DNA of 64,000 nucleotides from CAYNST01 sp964546435 (GCA_964546435.1 CAZJKJ010000014.1:1-64000), one strand, 5' to 3'; positions 27,598 to 36,409 are shown, counted from the first letter of the stretch. Numbers and translations are program-made. The notes: generated by a model not told the origin, from the letters alone.

Positions 27598-28560
27598 TCA
27601 ATACTTCCGGGTAAGGGAAAAATCGGCGAGGTCGGACAAAACGGTGGTAAATCGGTTGTCGGGCAGGGTCGCAAGCGCCAGTTTGGCCTCTTCGAGCTGT
27701 TGGGCGGCGCAGTCCATGCTGTAACGCAGTGCCCCGGATTTCCGGACAATGCCGACAATGTCGCTGAGCTGCTCCAGCCCCCCCGACACGACGGCCTCCT
27801 TGATCAGCTTCTGTTCGGAGGCGCTGGCATGCTGCATGGCGTAAATCAGCGGCAGCGTAGGCTTGCCTTCGGCGAGATCGTCGCCGATGTTTTTGCCCAG
27901 CGCGAGCGCATCGCCCTCGTAGTCCAGTACGTCATCAACCAGCTGGAATGTCATCCCCAGACACAGCCCAAAGCGCGCGGCCTGCTGTGTATGCTCCGGG
28001 CTGGCCGAGGCGAGAACCGCCGCCGCCTGGGCAGCCGCTTCAAACAGTACGGCGGTTTTCTTGCGGATCACGTCCAGGTACTGCGCTTCGGAAATCTCCG
28101 GGTTCCGGGCGTTGACCAACTGCTGCACTTCCCCTTCGGAGATGGTATTGGTGGTGTCCGAAAGAATCCGCATGATTTCCATGTCACCGAGGCTCACCAG
28201 CATCTGAAAGGCCCGGGAATACAAAAAGTCGCCGACCAGGACACTGGGCGCGTTTCCCCAGTTGGCATTGGCGGTGGGGCGCCCCCGGCGACGGCTGGAA
28301 ATATCGACAACGTCATCATGGAGCAGGGTGGCGGTGTGTATGAATTCAATGACGGCGGCCAGCCCGACATGCTGCTGACCGCTGTAATTCAGGCTGCGCG
28401 CGAGCAATATGACCAGCAGCGGCCGAAGGCGTTTGCCTCCGGATTCAATAATATAGTGGCCAATGTTCTCCACCAGTCCAACGTCGGAATGGAGTTGTTG
28501 CAGTATCAATTGATTGACCGCGGAGAAATCGTCTGCGACAGCTTGGTGGAAGGGGAGCAT
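27598..28560 (-). CDS. ispB: Octaprenyl diphosphate synthase (polyprenyl synthase)
   Basis: This 320-residue trans-polyprenyl synthase builds the side chain of ubiquinone from FPP and IPP. The first aspartate-rich motif is LLHDDVVDISSRRRG and the second is FQLVDDVLDYEGD. GGKRLRPLL near residue 41 binds the allylic substrate. It is divergent from rplU, the common gammaproteobacterial arrangement. Confidence 0.96.
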   Translation of the reverse strand: MLPFHQAVADDFSAVNQLILQQLHSDVGLVENIGHYIIESGGKRLRPLLVILLARSLNYSGQQHVGLAAVIEFIHTATLLHDDVVDISSRRRGRPTANANWGNAPSVLVGDFLYSRAFQMLVSLGDMEIMRILSDTTNTISEGEVQQLVNARNPEISEAQYLDVIRKKTAVLFEAAAQAAAVLASASPEHTQQAARFGLCLGMTFQLVDDVLDYEGDALALGKNIGDDLAEGKPTLPLIYAMQHASASEQKLIKEAVVSGGLEQLSDIVGIVRKSGALRYSMDCAAQQLEEAKLALATLPDNRFTTVLSDLADFSLTRKY

Positions 28561-28677
28561 TATGGTTTCTTCAGGCGGATTGCAAAAAGGAAAGGATGCT
28601 ATGGGCCTGCCTGATGACTGTCAAGCGTGGCAATCGGCGAAGGCATCCGCCACCCGTGCGTCGAGGGTCCCCGGGGG

Positions 28678-28706
28678 TTGTTTCGCGGTGGAACCTGGAG
28701 TACTAT
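28678..28706 (+). promoter_or_regulatory. Sigma-70 promoter for rplU-rpmA
   Basis: A -35 box TTGTTT (28678-28683) and a -10 box TACTAT (28701-28706) are separated by exactly 17 bases. A GC-rich TGCGCGCC discriminator and start region follows. It reads toward rplU and lies about 240 bases from its start codon. Confidence 0.6.
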
Positions 28707-28788
28707 TGCGCGCCTTTTGCCGGGCCGCCCGTGCGTGAAGATGCCTGGTCTGCGGGTCCGGTCGACATTGTGACGGGAACTGGCGTTA

Positions 28789-28812
28789 ACGAACAGTAAA
28801 ACGAACAGTAAA
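28789..28812 (+). repeat. 12-bp tandem duplication in the rplU leader
   Basis: ACGAACAGTAAA occurs twice without interruption, at 28789-28800 and 28801-28812, in the presumed 5' untranslated region of rplU. The copies are identical. Confidence 0.85.
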
Positions 28813-28944
28813 TAGCTACGACGCAAGCTGTAGGGCTTTGCCGTTCGGGCCGGATGCCGGTCAGAACAGCGGGTCAGGAAACCTGCCCGGATCATCGGCA
28901 CAGGTGCTTCGCGACGTCCATTATATAAATTGGAGCAGCAGAAT

Positions 28945-29256
28945 ATGTATGCAGTGATTGTCTCCGGTGGCAAGCAACACCGGGTTGTGGAAGGCGAGAT
29001 CCTGCGCCTGGAGAAACTTGATGTCGCCACGGGCGATGCCATTGAGTTCGATCAGGTGTTGATGATCACGGACGGCGACGCGGTCAATATCGGTGCGCCG
29101 ATCCTGTCCGGTGCGTTGGTGAAGGCCGAGGTGATCAGACACGGTCGCGCCGACAAGATCAACATCATCAAGTTTCGCCGTCGCAAGCACCACATGAAGC
29201 GTCAGGGCCACAGACAGTGGTTTACCGAAGTCAAGATTACCGGCATCAACAGTTAG
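28945..29256 (+). CDS. rplU: 50S ribosomal protein L21
   Basis: This 103-residue protein of normal L21 length begins MYAVIVSGGKQHRV. The RNA-binding C-terminal KFRRRKHHMKRQGHRQ is followed by FTEVKITGI. The ATG at 28945 has a GGAG site 9 bases upstream. rpmA follows after 12 bases, the conserved pair. Confidence 0.98.
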   Translation: MYAVIVSGGKQHRVVEGEILRLEKLDVATGDAIEFDQVLMITDGDAVNIGAPILSGALVKAEVIRHGRADKINIIKFRRRKHHMKRQGHRQWFTEVKITGINS

Positions 29257-29268
29257 GAGAAGTGAGTC

Positions 29269-29526
29269 ATGGCTCATAAAAAAGCAGGCGGCAGTACCCG
29301 TAACGGGCGCGATTCCGAAAGTAAACGTCTTGGCGTCAAAGTGTTTGGCGGTCAGGCAATAGATGCGGGCGGTATCATTGTCCGGCAGCGTGGCACCCGC
29401 TTTCATGCGGGCCGAAACGTTGGCATTGGTCGGGACCACACCCTGTTTGCCAAAGCAGCAGGCGCGGTGAGATTCGAAGTGAAAGGTCCGGACAATCGAA
29501 AGTTCGTGAGTGTAGAAACGGCTTGA
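29269..29526 (+). CDS. rpmA: 50S ribosomal protein L27
   Basis: This 85-residue protein begins MAHKKAGGSTRNGRDSESK, whose N-terminal tail reaches the peptidyl transferase centre. GRDHTLFAKAAG is the family signature. AGGAG lies 7 bases before the ATG. A terminator follows at 29546-29580, before obgE. Confidence 0.98.
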   Translation: MAHKKAGGSTRNGRDSESKRLGVKVFGGQAIDAGGIIVRQRGTRFHAGRNVGIGRDHTLFAKAAGAVRFEVKGPDNRKFVSVETA

Positions 29527-29545
29527 TTAAGCCGGTCGGATCCTC

Positions 29546-29580
29546 AAAAGCCCTGTCCTTTGTGACGGGGCTTTTTTATT
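29546..29580 (+). terminator. Rho-independent terminator after rpmA
   Basis: AAAAGCCCTGTC (29546-29557) pairs with GACGGGGCTTTT (29564-29575) around CTTTGT, followed by TTATTT. The downstream T-rich arm makes it a good terminator. obgE, 50 bases further on, must then have its own promoter or be read by run-through. Confidence 0.88.
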
Positions 29581-29629
29581 TGGATTCCCGGCAGAGCAGA
29601 TGCCCGTCGCGGCGGGCGAGTAGAGTGTT

Positions 29630-30832
29630 ATGAAATTTGTTGATGAAGCGTCGATTTACGTGCAAGCGGGCAAGGGGGGCAATGGCTGCCTCGCCTTTCG
29701 ACGGGAAAAATACGTCCCCCGGGGCGGACCAAACGGCGGGGATGGCGGCGACGGCGGTTCCATCTTTCTGGTAGCGGACGACGCCCTGAATACCCTGGTG
29801 GATTATCGTTTCTCCCGGCGGTTCCTTGCCGACAATGGCGAGGCGGGCAAAGGGTCCAATTGCACCGGGAGAAAAGGGGAAGACCTGCTTTTGCCGGTGC
29901 CGGTGGGCACCTCAGTGATCGATGACGAGACCGGCGAAGTCATCGGCGACCTGACGGCCGCGGGCGAGCGCTTGAAGGTTGCCCAGGGCGGTTGGCACGG
30001 ACTGGGTAATACCCGCTTCAAATCCAGTGTAAACCGGGCGCCGCGCCAGACCTCACCCGGAACCGACGGCGAGGTGCGACAGCTGCGCCTGGAGTTGAAA
30101 GTCCTGGCGGACGTGGGGACGCTCGGCCTGCCCAATGCCGGCAAATCGACGTTTGTCCGGGCGGTGTCGGCGGCTGAACCCAAAGTTGCGGATTATCCCT
30201 TCACCACGCTGGTGCCCACGCTGGGAGTGGTCAGCGTCCACCGCCATCGCAGTTTCGTGATCGCGGATATTCCGGGGCTGATCGAGGGCGCATCGGAAGG
30301 TGCCGGTCTCGGCATTCGCTTTCTCAAGCACTTGACCCGCTGTCGGGTATTGCTGCATCTGGTCGATGTCTGTCCGGCCGACGGTTCTGACCCGGTAGAC
30401 GCGGCACTAGCGATCGTCGAAGAACTCAAACGGTTCAGCCCCACGCTCGCCGAGCGCCGTCGCTGGCTGGTGTTGAACAAGATCGATCTGCTGCTGGAAG
30501 AAGAAGTGGCAGAGATCCAGGCGCGGCTGGTCGCTGCCCTGGACTGGCGCGGGCCGGTATACTCTGTCTCCGCGGCGGAAAAGCGCGGTACGGAAGTGCT
30601 TTGCCACCACCTGTTACAAGAGCTGGAAACCACCTGGGAGGCTGAGCGCGAGGATCCCGACCTGGCGGAACTTGAGCAGCAAACGCAGAGCCGGATGCAG
30701 CAGGAAGCGCGGTCGCGGATTGAGGCACTGCGTTCCCGCCAGAAACGCGAACGTCTCGGCGATCCGGACGAAGATCTCGACGACGACGATGAAGATGACG
30801 ATGATGGCGTCGAAGTGGAATATGTCCGTTAA
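29630..30832 (+). CDS. obgE: GTPase ObgE/CgtA
   Basis: This 400-residue ribosome-associated GTPase has an N-terminal glycine-rich Obg fold (about residues 1-158; GGNGCLAFRREKYVPRGGP). The G domain has G1 GLPNAGKST, the G3 region DIPGLIEGASEGAGLG and G4 NKID. The C-terminal tail is very acidic (a run of Asp/Glu from about residue 380). It acts in 50S assembly and stress control. Its end overlaps the likely ATG of proB. Confidence 0.97.
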   Translation: MKFVDEASIYVQAGKGGNGCLAFRREKYVPRGGPNGGDGGDGGSIFLVADDALNTLVDYRFSRRFLADNGEAGKGSNCTGRKGEDLLLPVPVGTSVIDDETGEVIGDLTAAGERLKVAQGGWHGLGNTRFKSSVNRAPRQTSPGTDGEVRQLRLELKVLADVGTLGLPNAGKSTFVRAVSAAEPKVADYPFTTLVPTLGVVSVHRHRSFVIADIPGLIEGASEGAGLGIRFLKHLTRCRVLLHLVDVCPADGSDPVDAALAIVEELKRFSPTLAERRRWLVLNKIDLLLEEEVAEIQARLVAALDWRGPVYSVSAAEKRGTEVLCHHLLQELETTWEAEREDPDLAELEQQTQSRMQQEARSRIEALRSRQKRERLGDPDEDLDDDDEDDDDGVEVEYVR

Positions 30833-31973
30833 ACGGGAGGCCCTTCTGAGTAGCAGAAAAAGAGATGTGCTCAAGAGTTGCCGACGCTGGGTGATCAAGA
30901 TTGGCAGCGCTTTGCTGACCGACAATGGTCGCGGCCTCGATCGGCGTGCCATCGCCGACTGGGCCAGTCAGATGGCGGCGCTGGTGAAAAGCGGTAATGA
31001 AGTCGTGCTGGTGTCCTCCGGTGCGGTTGCGGCGGGCATGAATCGCCTCGGCTGGCGGGAGCGTCCCGTCGCCATTCACGATCTGCAGGCGGCTGCTGCG
31101 GTAGGCCAGATGGGGTTGATTCAGGCTTACGAGGAGGCGTTTCAGAAATATGCGTTGAAGACGGCGCAGATACTGGTCGATCACGATGACCTGTCCAATC
31201 GAGAGCGGCACCTGAATGCCCGTTCGACCATCAAGACCCTGACGGGGCTCGGTGTGATCCCGATCGTCAACGAAAATGACACGGTGGTTACGGACGAGAT
31301 CCGCTTCGGTGACAACGATACCCTCGGTGCCCTGGTCGCCAACCTGATCGAGGCGGATATCCTGATCATCCTGACGGATCAGTTGGGGATGTACGATTCC
31401 GATCCGCGGCAGAATGCCCTTGCAAAAATAATCCCGGAAGCACCCGCCAATGACGACGGCCTGGCTGCCATGGCCGGCGGCGGCGGCAGTCTTGGCCGGG
31501 GCGGCATGATCACCAAGGTGCGGGCGGCAAAACTTGCCCAGCGCTCGGGCGCCCACACGGTCATCGTGGGTGGTCGTATCGACGATGTCATCACCCGGGT
31601 GGCAGCCGGCGAAAACGTGGGAACCCTTCTATATGCCGCCGAGGAGCCGCTGGCGGCGCGCAAGCGCTGGCTGGCCGGTCACATGCAGAACAAGGGTGTG
31701 CTGGTGATTGACAATGGTGCCGTCTCGGTGCTGACGGACAATGGTCGCAGTCTTCTGCCGGTGGGCGTCAAAGAGGTGCTGGGAAACTTCCAGCGCGGCG
31801 ATGTGGTGCGCTGTCGCAGTATTCATGGCAAGGATGTGGCACTGGGTCTGGTCAACTACAGCAGCAAGGAAGCGCAACTGATCGCCGGCAAACCCAGCTC
31901 GGCCATTGCCGATCTGCTCGGGTACAAGAATGCCGACGAACTTATCCATCGCGACAACCTCGTTTTAATCTGA
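30822..31973 (+). CDS. proB: Glutamate 5-kinase
   Basis: This enzyme phosphorylates glutamate in the first step of proline synthesis. The N-terminal amino acid kinase domain (WVIKIGSALLTDNG, VSSGAVAAGMNRLG, NENDTVVTDEIRFGDND) is followed by a C-terminal PUA domain from about residue 285. The start is uncertain. The ATG at 30822 overlaps obgE by 11 bases and gives 383 residues; the GTG at 30867 gives 368, closer to the E. coli length. A strong GGGAGG at 30835-30840 lies between these, nearest to a CTG at 30846. Confidence 0.94.
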   Translation: MSVKREALLSSRKRDVLKSCRRWVIKIGSALLTDNGRGLDRRAIADWASQMAALVKSGNEVVLVSSGAVAAGMNRLGWRERPVAIHDLQAAAAVGQMGLIQAYEEAFQKYALKTAQILVDHDDLSNRERHLNARSTIKTLTGLGVIPIVNENDTVVTDEIRFGDNDTLGALVANLIEADILIILTDQLGMYDSDPRQNALAKIIPEAPANDDGLAAMAGGGGSLGRGGMITKVRAAKLAQRSGAHTVIVGGRIDDVITRVAAGENVGTLLYAAEEPLAARKRWLAGHMQNKGVLVIDNGAVSVLTDNGRSLLPVGVKEVLGNFQRGDVVRCRSIHGKDVALGLVNYSSKEAQLIAGKPSSAIADLLGYKNADELIHRDNLVLI

Positions 31974-31999
31974 TCTGTTGCACTTGCGGATTGTCTTCC

Positions 32000-33070
32000 A
32001 TGAGCATTTTCAAAGAACACATCGACAGGATCGGCGCCTATAAACCTCCGCTGGATGGCCGCGATCCGCACCGTTATACCCTGCTGGATTTCAATGAACG
32101 GACCCTGCCGTTGTCGCCAGTTGTTCAGGATGCGCTGATTGAGTACATTCGCGCCGGCCGCATGCAGATGTATCCGGCCTATGGTGACGTGGTTTCGGTG
32201 ATCGCCGATTACTGCAAAGTGCGACCGGAGCACTTAATGATCACCAATGGTTCTGATCAGGGGATCGACCTGATCATACGCTCGGCCTGTCGAGAGGGCG
32301 ACGAGGCCATCATTCCGCATCCGAGCTTCGCCATGTATACCCAGTGCGCGAAGATCGAGAATCTGGTTATCCGCGAACCCCGCTTTCATCGCGAGCGCGG
32401 CTTCCCGGTCGCTGAAGTGCTGGCCGCCATTTCTGCGCGCACCCGCGTCATCTGTATCGCCAACCCGAATAATCCCAGCGGTACGGTGGTTTCCAGGGAA
32501 GACATCATCCGGATTGCTCAAGCGGCGCCCCATGCCTGCATTCTCGTGGATGAATGCTATTACGAATATGTCGGCGAAACCGTCAGTGATCTGGTGGACG
32601 CGCTGCCGAATCTGGTGATTACCCGGACATTTTCCAAAACCTGGGGAATGCCGTCGTTGCGCCTAGGTTACATCATCAGCTGCCCGGACAATATCAGTGC
32701 GCTGTTGAATGTGCGGGGACCGTATGACATCAACCAGCTCGCCATCGTGGCCATTCGCGCCGCTCTGCAGCACCCTGAATACACGCATTCCTATGTGAAG
32801 GAAGTGATGCAGGTGTCCAAGCCCCGGGTCGAAAGCTTTCTGCGGGCGCGCAATGTCGACTATTGGCCCAGTGGTGCCAACTTCCTCTGGACCTTTCCTC
32901 CCGAGCCGGAAAAAGTGAATGCAACCTTGATAGACCATGCTTTTCTGGTGCGGCCGAAAGCTGACGCGGACGGGCGCCTTGGATTGCGCATCACCCTGGG
33001 CACCGCCGAGCAGACGGACCGGTTGCTTGTGGCTCTCGCGGAGGCGCTGGGTGCATCCGGCACGCCCTGA
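32000..33070 (+). CDS. Class I/II PLP-dependent aminotransferase, HisC-like
   Basis: This protein of about 356 residues resembles histidinol-phosphate aminotransferase. It has ANPNNPSG, the PLP ring region VDECYYEY, the Schiff-base lysine in TFSKTWGMPSLRLGY, and the Arg of LGLRITLG for substrate carboxylate or phosphate. The ATG at 32000 (MSIFKEHIDRIGAY) is preferred over a TTG at 31991. No other his gene is nearby, so it may be a second HisC or act on another substrate such as an aromatic amino acid. It lies 26 bases after proB. Confidence 0.9.
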   Translation: MSIFKEHIDRIGAYKPPLDGRDPHRYTLLDFNERTLPLSPVVQDALIEYIRAGRMQMYPAYGDVVSVIADYCKVRPEHLMITNGSDQGIDLIIRSACREGDEAIIPHPSFAMYTQCAKIENLVIREPRFHRERGFPVAEVLAAISARTRVICIANPNNPSGTVVSREDIIRIAQAAPHACILVDECYYEYVGETVSDLVDALPNLVITRTFSKTWGMPSLRLGYIISCPDNISALLNVRGPYDINQLAIVAIRAALQHPEYTHSYVKEVMQVSKPRVESFLRARNVDYWPSGANFLWTFPPEPEKVNATLIDHAFLVRPKADADGRLGLRITLGTAEQTDRLLVALAEALGASGTP

Positions 33071-33275
33071 GAAGGTCTGAAAGCAGATCGGGCGGTCCAT
33101 GGGGCCGCTTGCCATAAGGGCGAGTTCGTCCCGGGCGGAAACCCTGGAATCGTTAGCGGGCAAAAGGAAGCTGGATCAGGCGGCAAGGGGAGTCGGGCGA
33201 CTCACCGAAAACAACCACACCCGGATCGACAAGTCATCGAGCCGGGTATGCGCTGGCCTGCAAAGCGGATGGAGT

Positions 33276-33551
33276 CTAGGCGGCGGCCGTGTTGAGGGCC
33301 TTGATCCGGGCGCTCAGGCGGCTCTTGTGGCGTGCGGCCTTGTTCTTGTGAATGATGCCTTTGTCGGCAATGCGATCGACGACGGGGATCGCTGCAGCAT
33401 AGGCAGCTTTAGCGGCTTCGTAGTTTCCGGTCTGGATTGCGCTGAGTACTTTCTTCAGTGCGGTTCTTGCCATGGATCTCAGGCTGGCGTTGTGGGCGCG
33501 TGCTTGATCGTTTTGGCGGGCGCGCTTTTTTGCTTGAGGTGTGTTAGCCAC
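33276..33551 (-). CDS. rpsT: 30S ribosomal protein S20
   Basis: This 91-residue basic helical protein begins at a GTG (MANTPQAKKRARQNDQARAHN) with a GGAG site upstream on the minus strand. It binds the 5' domain of 16S rRNA. Conserved SLRSMARTALKKVL and GIIHKNKAARHKSRL are present. It stands alone with its own promoter at 33629-33658, the common arrangement for rpsT. Confidence 0.97.
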   Translation of the reverse strand: MANTPQAKKRARQNDQARAHNASLRSMARTALKKVLSAIQTGNYEAAKAAYAAAIPVVDRIADKGIIHKNKAARHKSRLSARIKALNTAAA

Positions 33552-33628
33552 CGATTTGCTCCTACAGTCTCTTTTTCAGGTTTACGGCTCGAGCTTTTCA
33601 GCTCTGTGCAGGCCGATTTATGGACGCG

Positions 33629-33658
33629 GTATTATCCGTGAATCTCCACGACTGTCAA
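33629..33658 (-). promoter_or_regulatory. Sigma-70 promoter for rpsT
   Basis: Read on the minus strand, a perfect -35 TTGACA (33658-33653) is followed after 18 bases by -10 TAATAC (33634-33629). It lies about 80 bases before the rpsT GTG. Confidence 0.75.
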
Positions 33659-33695
33659 GAGGCATTGGTGGGTGCCGGCGTGAAGTGCCGCCGTA

Positions 33696-34526
33696 CTATT
33701 TGAACAGGTTCATGCCTTCCTCAAGGTCCAGATCTTCCAGCTCGGCGCTTTCAATGTCGGAGTCCAGCCCCAGGCGATCAAAAGCGGTAACGCGCGTGAA
33801 GTCGACCCCCGGAAACTGCTCCGGTGTGCTTTGCAGCACGGCAACCGTGACGATGTCGGCATAGTCAACCGCTGGGGCTTGCCGATAGAAATCAAGATGC
33901 GCCCGGGGCACATTGCGAAGCTCTTTTGGAAACTCCCAGGAGTTGAGGATCTCAACGCCGATTGCCGGATGCGCCGTTTCGATGACCGATTCAAGTGTGA
34001 TGCTGTCTTTGAGCAAAACCGGGTGTTCTTCGGCATAGGACAGAATGGGCAGGATGCCGATCTTGTGCACCAGGCCGGCCAGCGTCGCCTGATCCGGCCT
34101 GAGCTTGGTGTAGTGCTTGCAAAGGAGCGTGCAAATGCCGGCAATTTCCCCCGAGCTGTTCCACACGTTACGCAGCCGCTTGTCGATCATGTCGCTGGTG
34201 GCCTGAAACATCTGTTCCATGGCGAGCCCTGTCGCCAGAGTCGAGGTGGTCGTGACGCCCAGGCGCAACAATGCCATGTTCAGGTTTTCGATATCTTTCG
34301 CGCCGCGATAGAAGGCGCTGTTGGCGACTTTGATGATACGTGCAGTCAAGGCGGCGTCGGTACTGATGACTTCACCGAGTTCTTTGATGCCGGCATTGGG
34401 GTTGTCTGCGACCTCTCTCACCCGCAGCGCCATTTCGGGCATGGTTGGCAATAGGAGCTTATCTTTCGCGATGGCGTTGAAGATTGCATCCGAGATTTTT
34501 TCAGTGAGCGTATTCAAGGCGGGCAT
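33696..34526 (-). CDS. HDOD domain protein
   Basis: This 276-residue cytosolic protein carries an HDOD domain. LPTMPEMALRVREVADNPNAGIKELGEVISTDAALTARIIKVANSAFY (residues 27-75, broken here by description) is the typical N-terminal half. Further on, GLVHKIGILPIL occupies the HD position without a full catalytic HD pair. HDOD proteins act in signal transduction and stress or surface-behaviour regulation, and their ligands are largely unknown. No GGDEF or receiver domain is fused. Confidence 0.9.
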   Translation of the reverse strand: MPALNTLTEKISDAIFNAIAKDKLLLPTMPEMALRVREVADNPNAGIKELGEVISTDAALTARIIKVANSAFYRGAKDIENLNMALLRLGVTTTSTLATGLAMEQMFQATSDMIDKRLRNVWNSSGEIAGICTLLCKHYTKLRPDQATLAGLVHKIGILPILSYAEEHPVLLKDSITLESVIETAHPAIGVEILNSWEFPKELRNVPRAHLDFYRQAPAVDYADIVTVAVLQSTPEQFPGVDFTRVTAFDRLGLDSDIESAELEDLDLEEGMNLFK

Positions 34527-34652
34527 ATAGTTCCTTCACACGGGCCACATAGAGGGCCACGATATCGGACCACGAGTTTGAACCATGAAATTGGGCCACA
34601 GGCCTTCACAGCATACAGTTGCCAGGCTTGTGCTCGGCAAATTGGCGTCCAG

Positions 34653-35621
34653 CTAAGGTATAGCATACGGCAGGTCCAGCCACTGTATTTCGAGCGGGTT
34701 CGCCGGCAGGCGGGTGCTCTGGCCAACCCGCTCCGCAGCACAGACCGCAAGCATCTGCGCATTCTTGCCGTCATGCACTGCAGCCACCACCGTGCCTATC
34801 GGACGCTCCTGTTGCAGCAGTTCTGTACCTGGGGCTATCGGGTTTTCGGACGGGACGGCGATGCGGTACAAATGTTTTTTCAGCTGACCTCGATACTGCA
34901 TCCGCGCCACGATCTCCTGGCCGGTGTAGCAGCCCTTGCGAAAATTGATGCCATCAATCAGCTGGTAATTGAACATCTGCGGAATAAATTCTTCGCTGGT
35001 GATCTGGCTGACTTCGGCAATGCCTTCCCGGATCTGGTGCAGGTCGAACCATGCGGGCGTGCAGACTCTGGCAAGGTCGGCAAGTGCCGGAAAGATCTCG
35101 GGCAACTGCGTTGGCGCCAGCCAGATCTCGGACCAGTCGGTGCCCCGGCGGATAACGGTGATGCCGGCCTCAGAATGCCACTGACCGTCGGGGGGGAGGG
35201 CAAAGGGCAGGCGCGAATTGTTTACCGGGCCGAGCAGCGCGAGGGCGACACGGTCGGATTCCTCAATTTTCGCTTTTGAAAAGACGATGTATTTTTGTAG
35301 AGCGGCCCGGGCACTGTCACACAGATCGTCACGCACCCGTAACAGCAGGGATTCCGGCTCCTGGCCGGCCACCAGGAAACTGCTGATCATGCGGCCTTTG
35401 GGATTGCAGTGAGCGCCCAGTTGCCATCGTCCGGCGGCGACCGCGTCTATATCGCAGGTAACCTGTCCCTGCAGAAAGCGGAATGCGTCCTTGCCGCTGA
35501 TGCTCAGCAGTCGATGTCCGGACAGGGGAACCAGACGCAAAGTTGCGTCTGCCTGCGGATCCAGCGTCAGGGCATTCATAGGAAACGATTGAGTAGAGAA
35601 GAAATTGTCCCAGGGCGTCAT
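34653..35621 (-). CDS. ygfZ: Folate-binding Fe-S repair protein YgfZ
   Basis: This 322-residue GcvT-like protein helps maintain iron-sulphur enzymes using folate. The diagnostic motif KGCYTGQEIVARMQYRGQ, with its conserved cysteine, is present at about residue 230. It is divergent from sdhE-ygfX, a conserved gammaproteobacterial gene neighbourhood. A later in-frame ATG (MNALTLDPQ, near 35579) could also start it. Confidence 0.94.
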   Translation of the reverse strand: MTPWDNFFSTQSFPMNALTLDPQADATLRLVPLSGHRLLSISGKDAFRFLQGQVTCDIDAVAAGRWQLGAHCNPKGRMISSFLVAGQEPESLLLRVRDDLCDSARAALQKYIVFSKAKIEESDRVALALLGPVNNSRLPFALPPDGQWHSEAGITVIRRGTDWSEIWLAPTQLPEIFPALADLARVCTPAWFDLHQIREGIAEVSQITSEEFIPQMFNYQLIDGINFRKGCYTGQEIVARMQYRGQLKKHLYRIAVPSENPIAPGTELLQQERPIGTVVAAVHDGKNAQMLAVCAAERVGQSTRLPANPLEIQWLDLPYAIP

Positions 35622-35655
35622 ATGCGGATTCCTTCAGCCGGGCGGATGCGTGTCG

Positions 35656-35685
35656 TTCAGGATGAACAGTTTATGAGGCTATAAT
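35656..35685 (+). promoter_or_regulatory. Sigma-70 promoter for sdhE-ygfX
   Basis: A perfect TATAAT -10 (35680-35685) is preceded after 18 bases by a weak TTCAGG -35 (35656-35661). It lies 29 bases upstream of the sdhE ATG, in the divergent gap with ygfZ. Confidence 0.55.
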
Positions 35686-35713
35686 ACGCGGTCAATCCAC
35701 CACAGGCATTTTT

Positions 35714-35965
35714 ATGGAATACAACCGTGTCATTTGGGGAAGCCGGCGAGGAATGCTCGAGCTGGATCTGATGCTGTTACCGTTTGTCGAAGCCCGCTAC
35801 CGGCAGCTTGCACCGGCCGACCAGCAGCTGTACCAGCGGTTGTTGACGTGTGAAGACCAGGACCTGTTTGCCTGGCTGGTGCACCGGGCCGTACCGGAAG
35901 ACCACGAACTGGCTGCGATGGTCAGGCTGATCCGGGAGCATGGACGCCGGCCTGATGACGCTTAA
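35714..35965 (+). CDS. sdhE: FAD assembly factor SdhE
   Basis: This 83-residue protein promotes covalent FAD attachment to succinate dehydrogenase. The RGM-x-ELD signature is present as WGSRRGMLELDLMLLPF, then DQDLFAWLVH. Normal length is about 85-88. The following gene starts inside its last codons, a translationally coupled pair with ygfX. Confidence 0.95.
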   Translation: MEYNRVIWGSRRGMLELDLMLLPFVEARYRQLAPADQQLYQRLLTCEDQDLFAWLVHRAVPEDHELAAMVRLIREHGRRPDDA

Positions 35966-36362
35966 CCTGGATATCAGACCATCACGTCTGTACCTGTCCG
36001 CAATCACAATCATCTATGGCAGCATATTCCTGCTGCTGTGCCTGTTGCCGATGGCGTTCGTATTCAGAGCCGTGTTGCTGGCGGGATTTTTTGCGTGTTT
36101 ATGGTCGGCGACCCGTAACTGGCAGTCTTTGAAAGCGGTCAGGCGACTGGTGCTGGAACAGGGGCGGCTGCGTCTGCTGGTTGACGGGCGCCAGCACCGG
36201 GTGGAAGTGGGTAAATCCACCCTGGTGCATCCCTGGCTGGTGATTTTGCCCGTCAGGAATGCCTGTTTTCGCAGTACTTTGCTGCTTTTTCCCGATACCG
36301 CCAACGCCGACGACCTGCGCCGTCTGCGTGTCTGGCTAAAGGGTGGATCAAAGGAAATCTGA
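35940..36362 (+). CDS. ygfX: YgfX/CptA family inner-membrane protein
   Basis: This 140-residue protein has two adjacent hydrophobic segments (about residues 18-38 and 40-57) and then a polar C-terminal domain, the YgfX layout. It overlaps sdhE by 26 bases. In E. coli the pair has been described as the CptAB toxin-antitoxin, although SdhE has its own well-supported role. The start could also be the ATG at 35955. Its stop codon forms part of the inverted repeat at 36360-36401. Confidence 0.82.
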   Translation: MDAGLMTLNLDIRPSRLYLSAITIIYGSIFLLLCLLPMAFVFRAVLLAGFFACLWSATRNWQSLKAVRRLVLEQGRLRLLVDGRQHRVEVGKSTLVHPWLVILPVRNACFRSTLLLFPDTANADDLRRLRVWLKGGSKEI

Positions 36363-36401
36363 TCAGGTCCGGTATCGCTCCTGCAGACCCGGACCTGATC
36401 A
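36360..36401. terminator. Perfect 13-bp inverted repeat between convergent ygfX and cellobiose phosphorylase genes
   Basis: TGATCAGGTCCGG (36360-36372) and CCGGACCTGATCA (36389-36401) are exact reverse complements with a 16-base loop. The first base triplet is the ygfX stop codon. It likely ends transcripts from both sides. No T-run is present. Confidence 0.65.
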
Positions 36402-36409
36402 CAGAGTTC

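Larger units (their letters stand above)
28561..28944 (+). other. ispB-rplU divergent intergenic region
   Basis: These 384 bases hold no gene. They contain the rplU promoter (28678-28706) and, in the leader, a perfect 12-bp tandem duplication at 28789-28812. The deduced rplU leader of about 230 bases is long and contains GC-rich segments near 28840-28910 that may fold. I could not assign a known ribosomal-protein leader motif. Confidence 0.5.
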
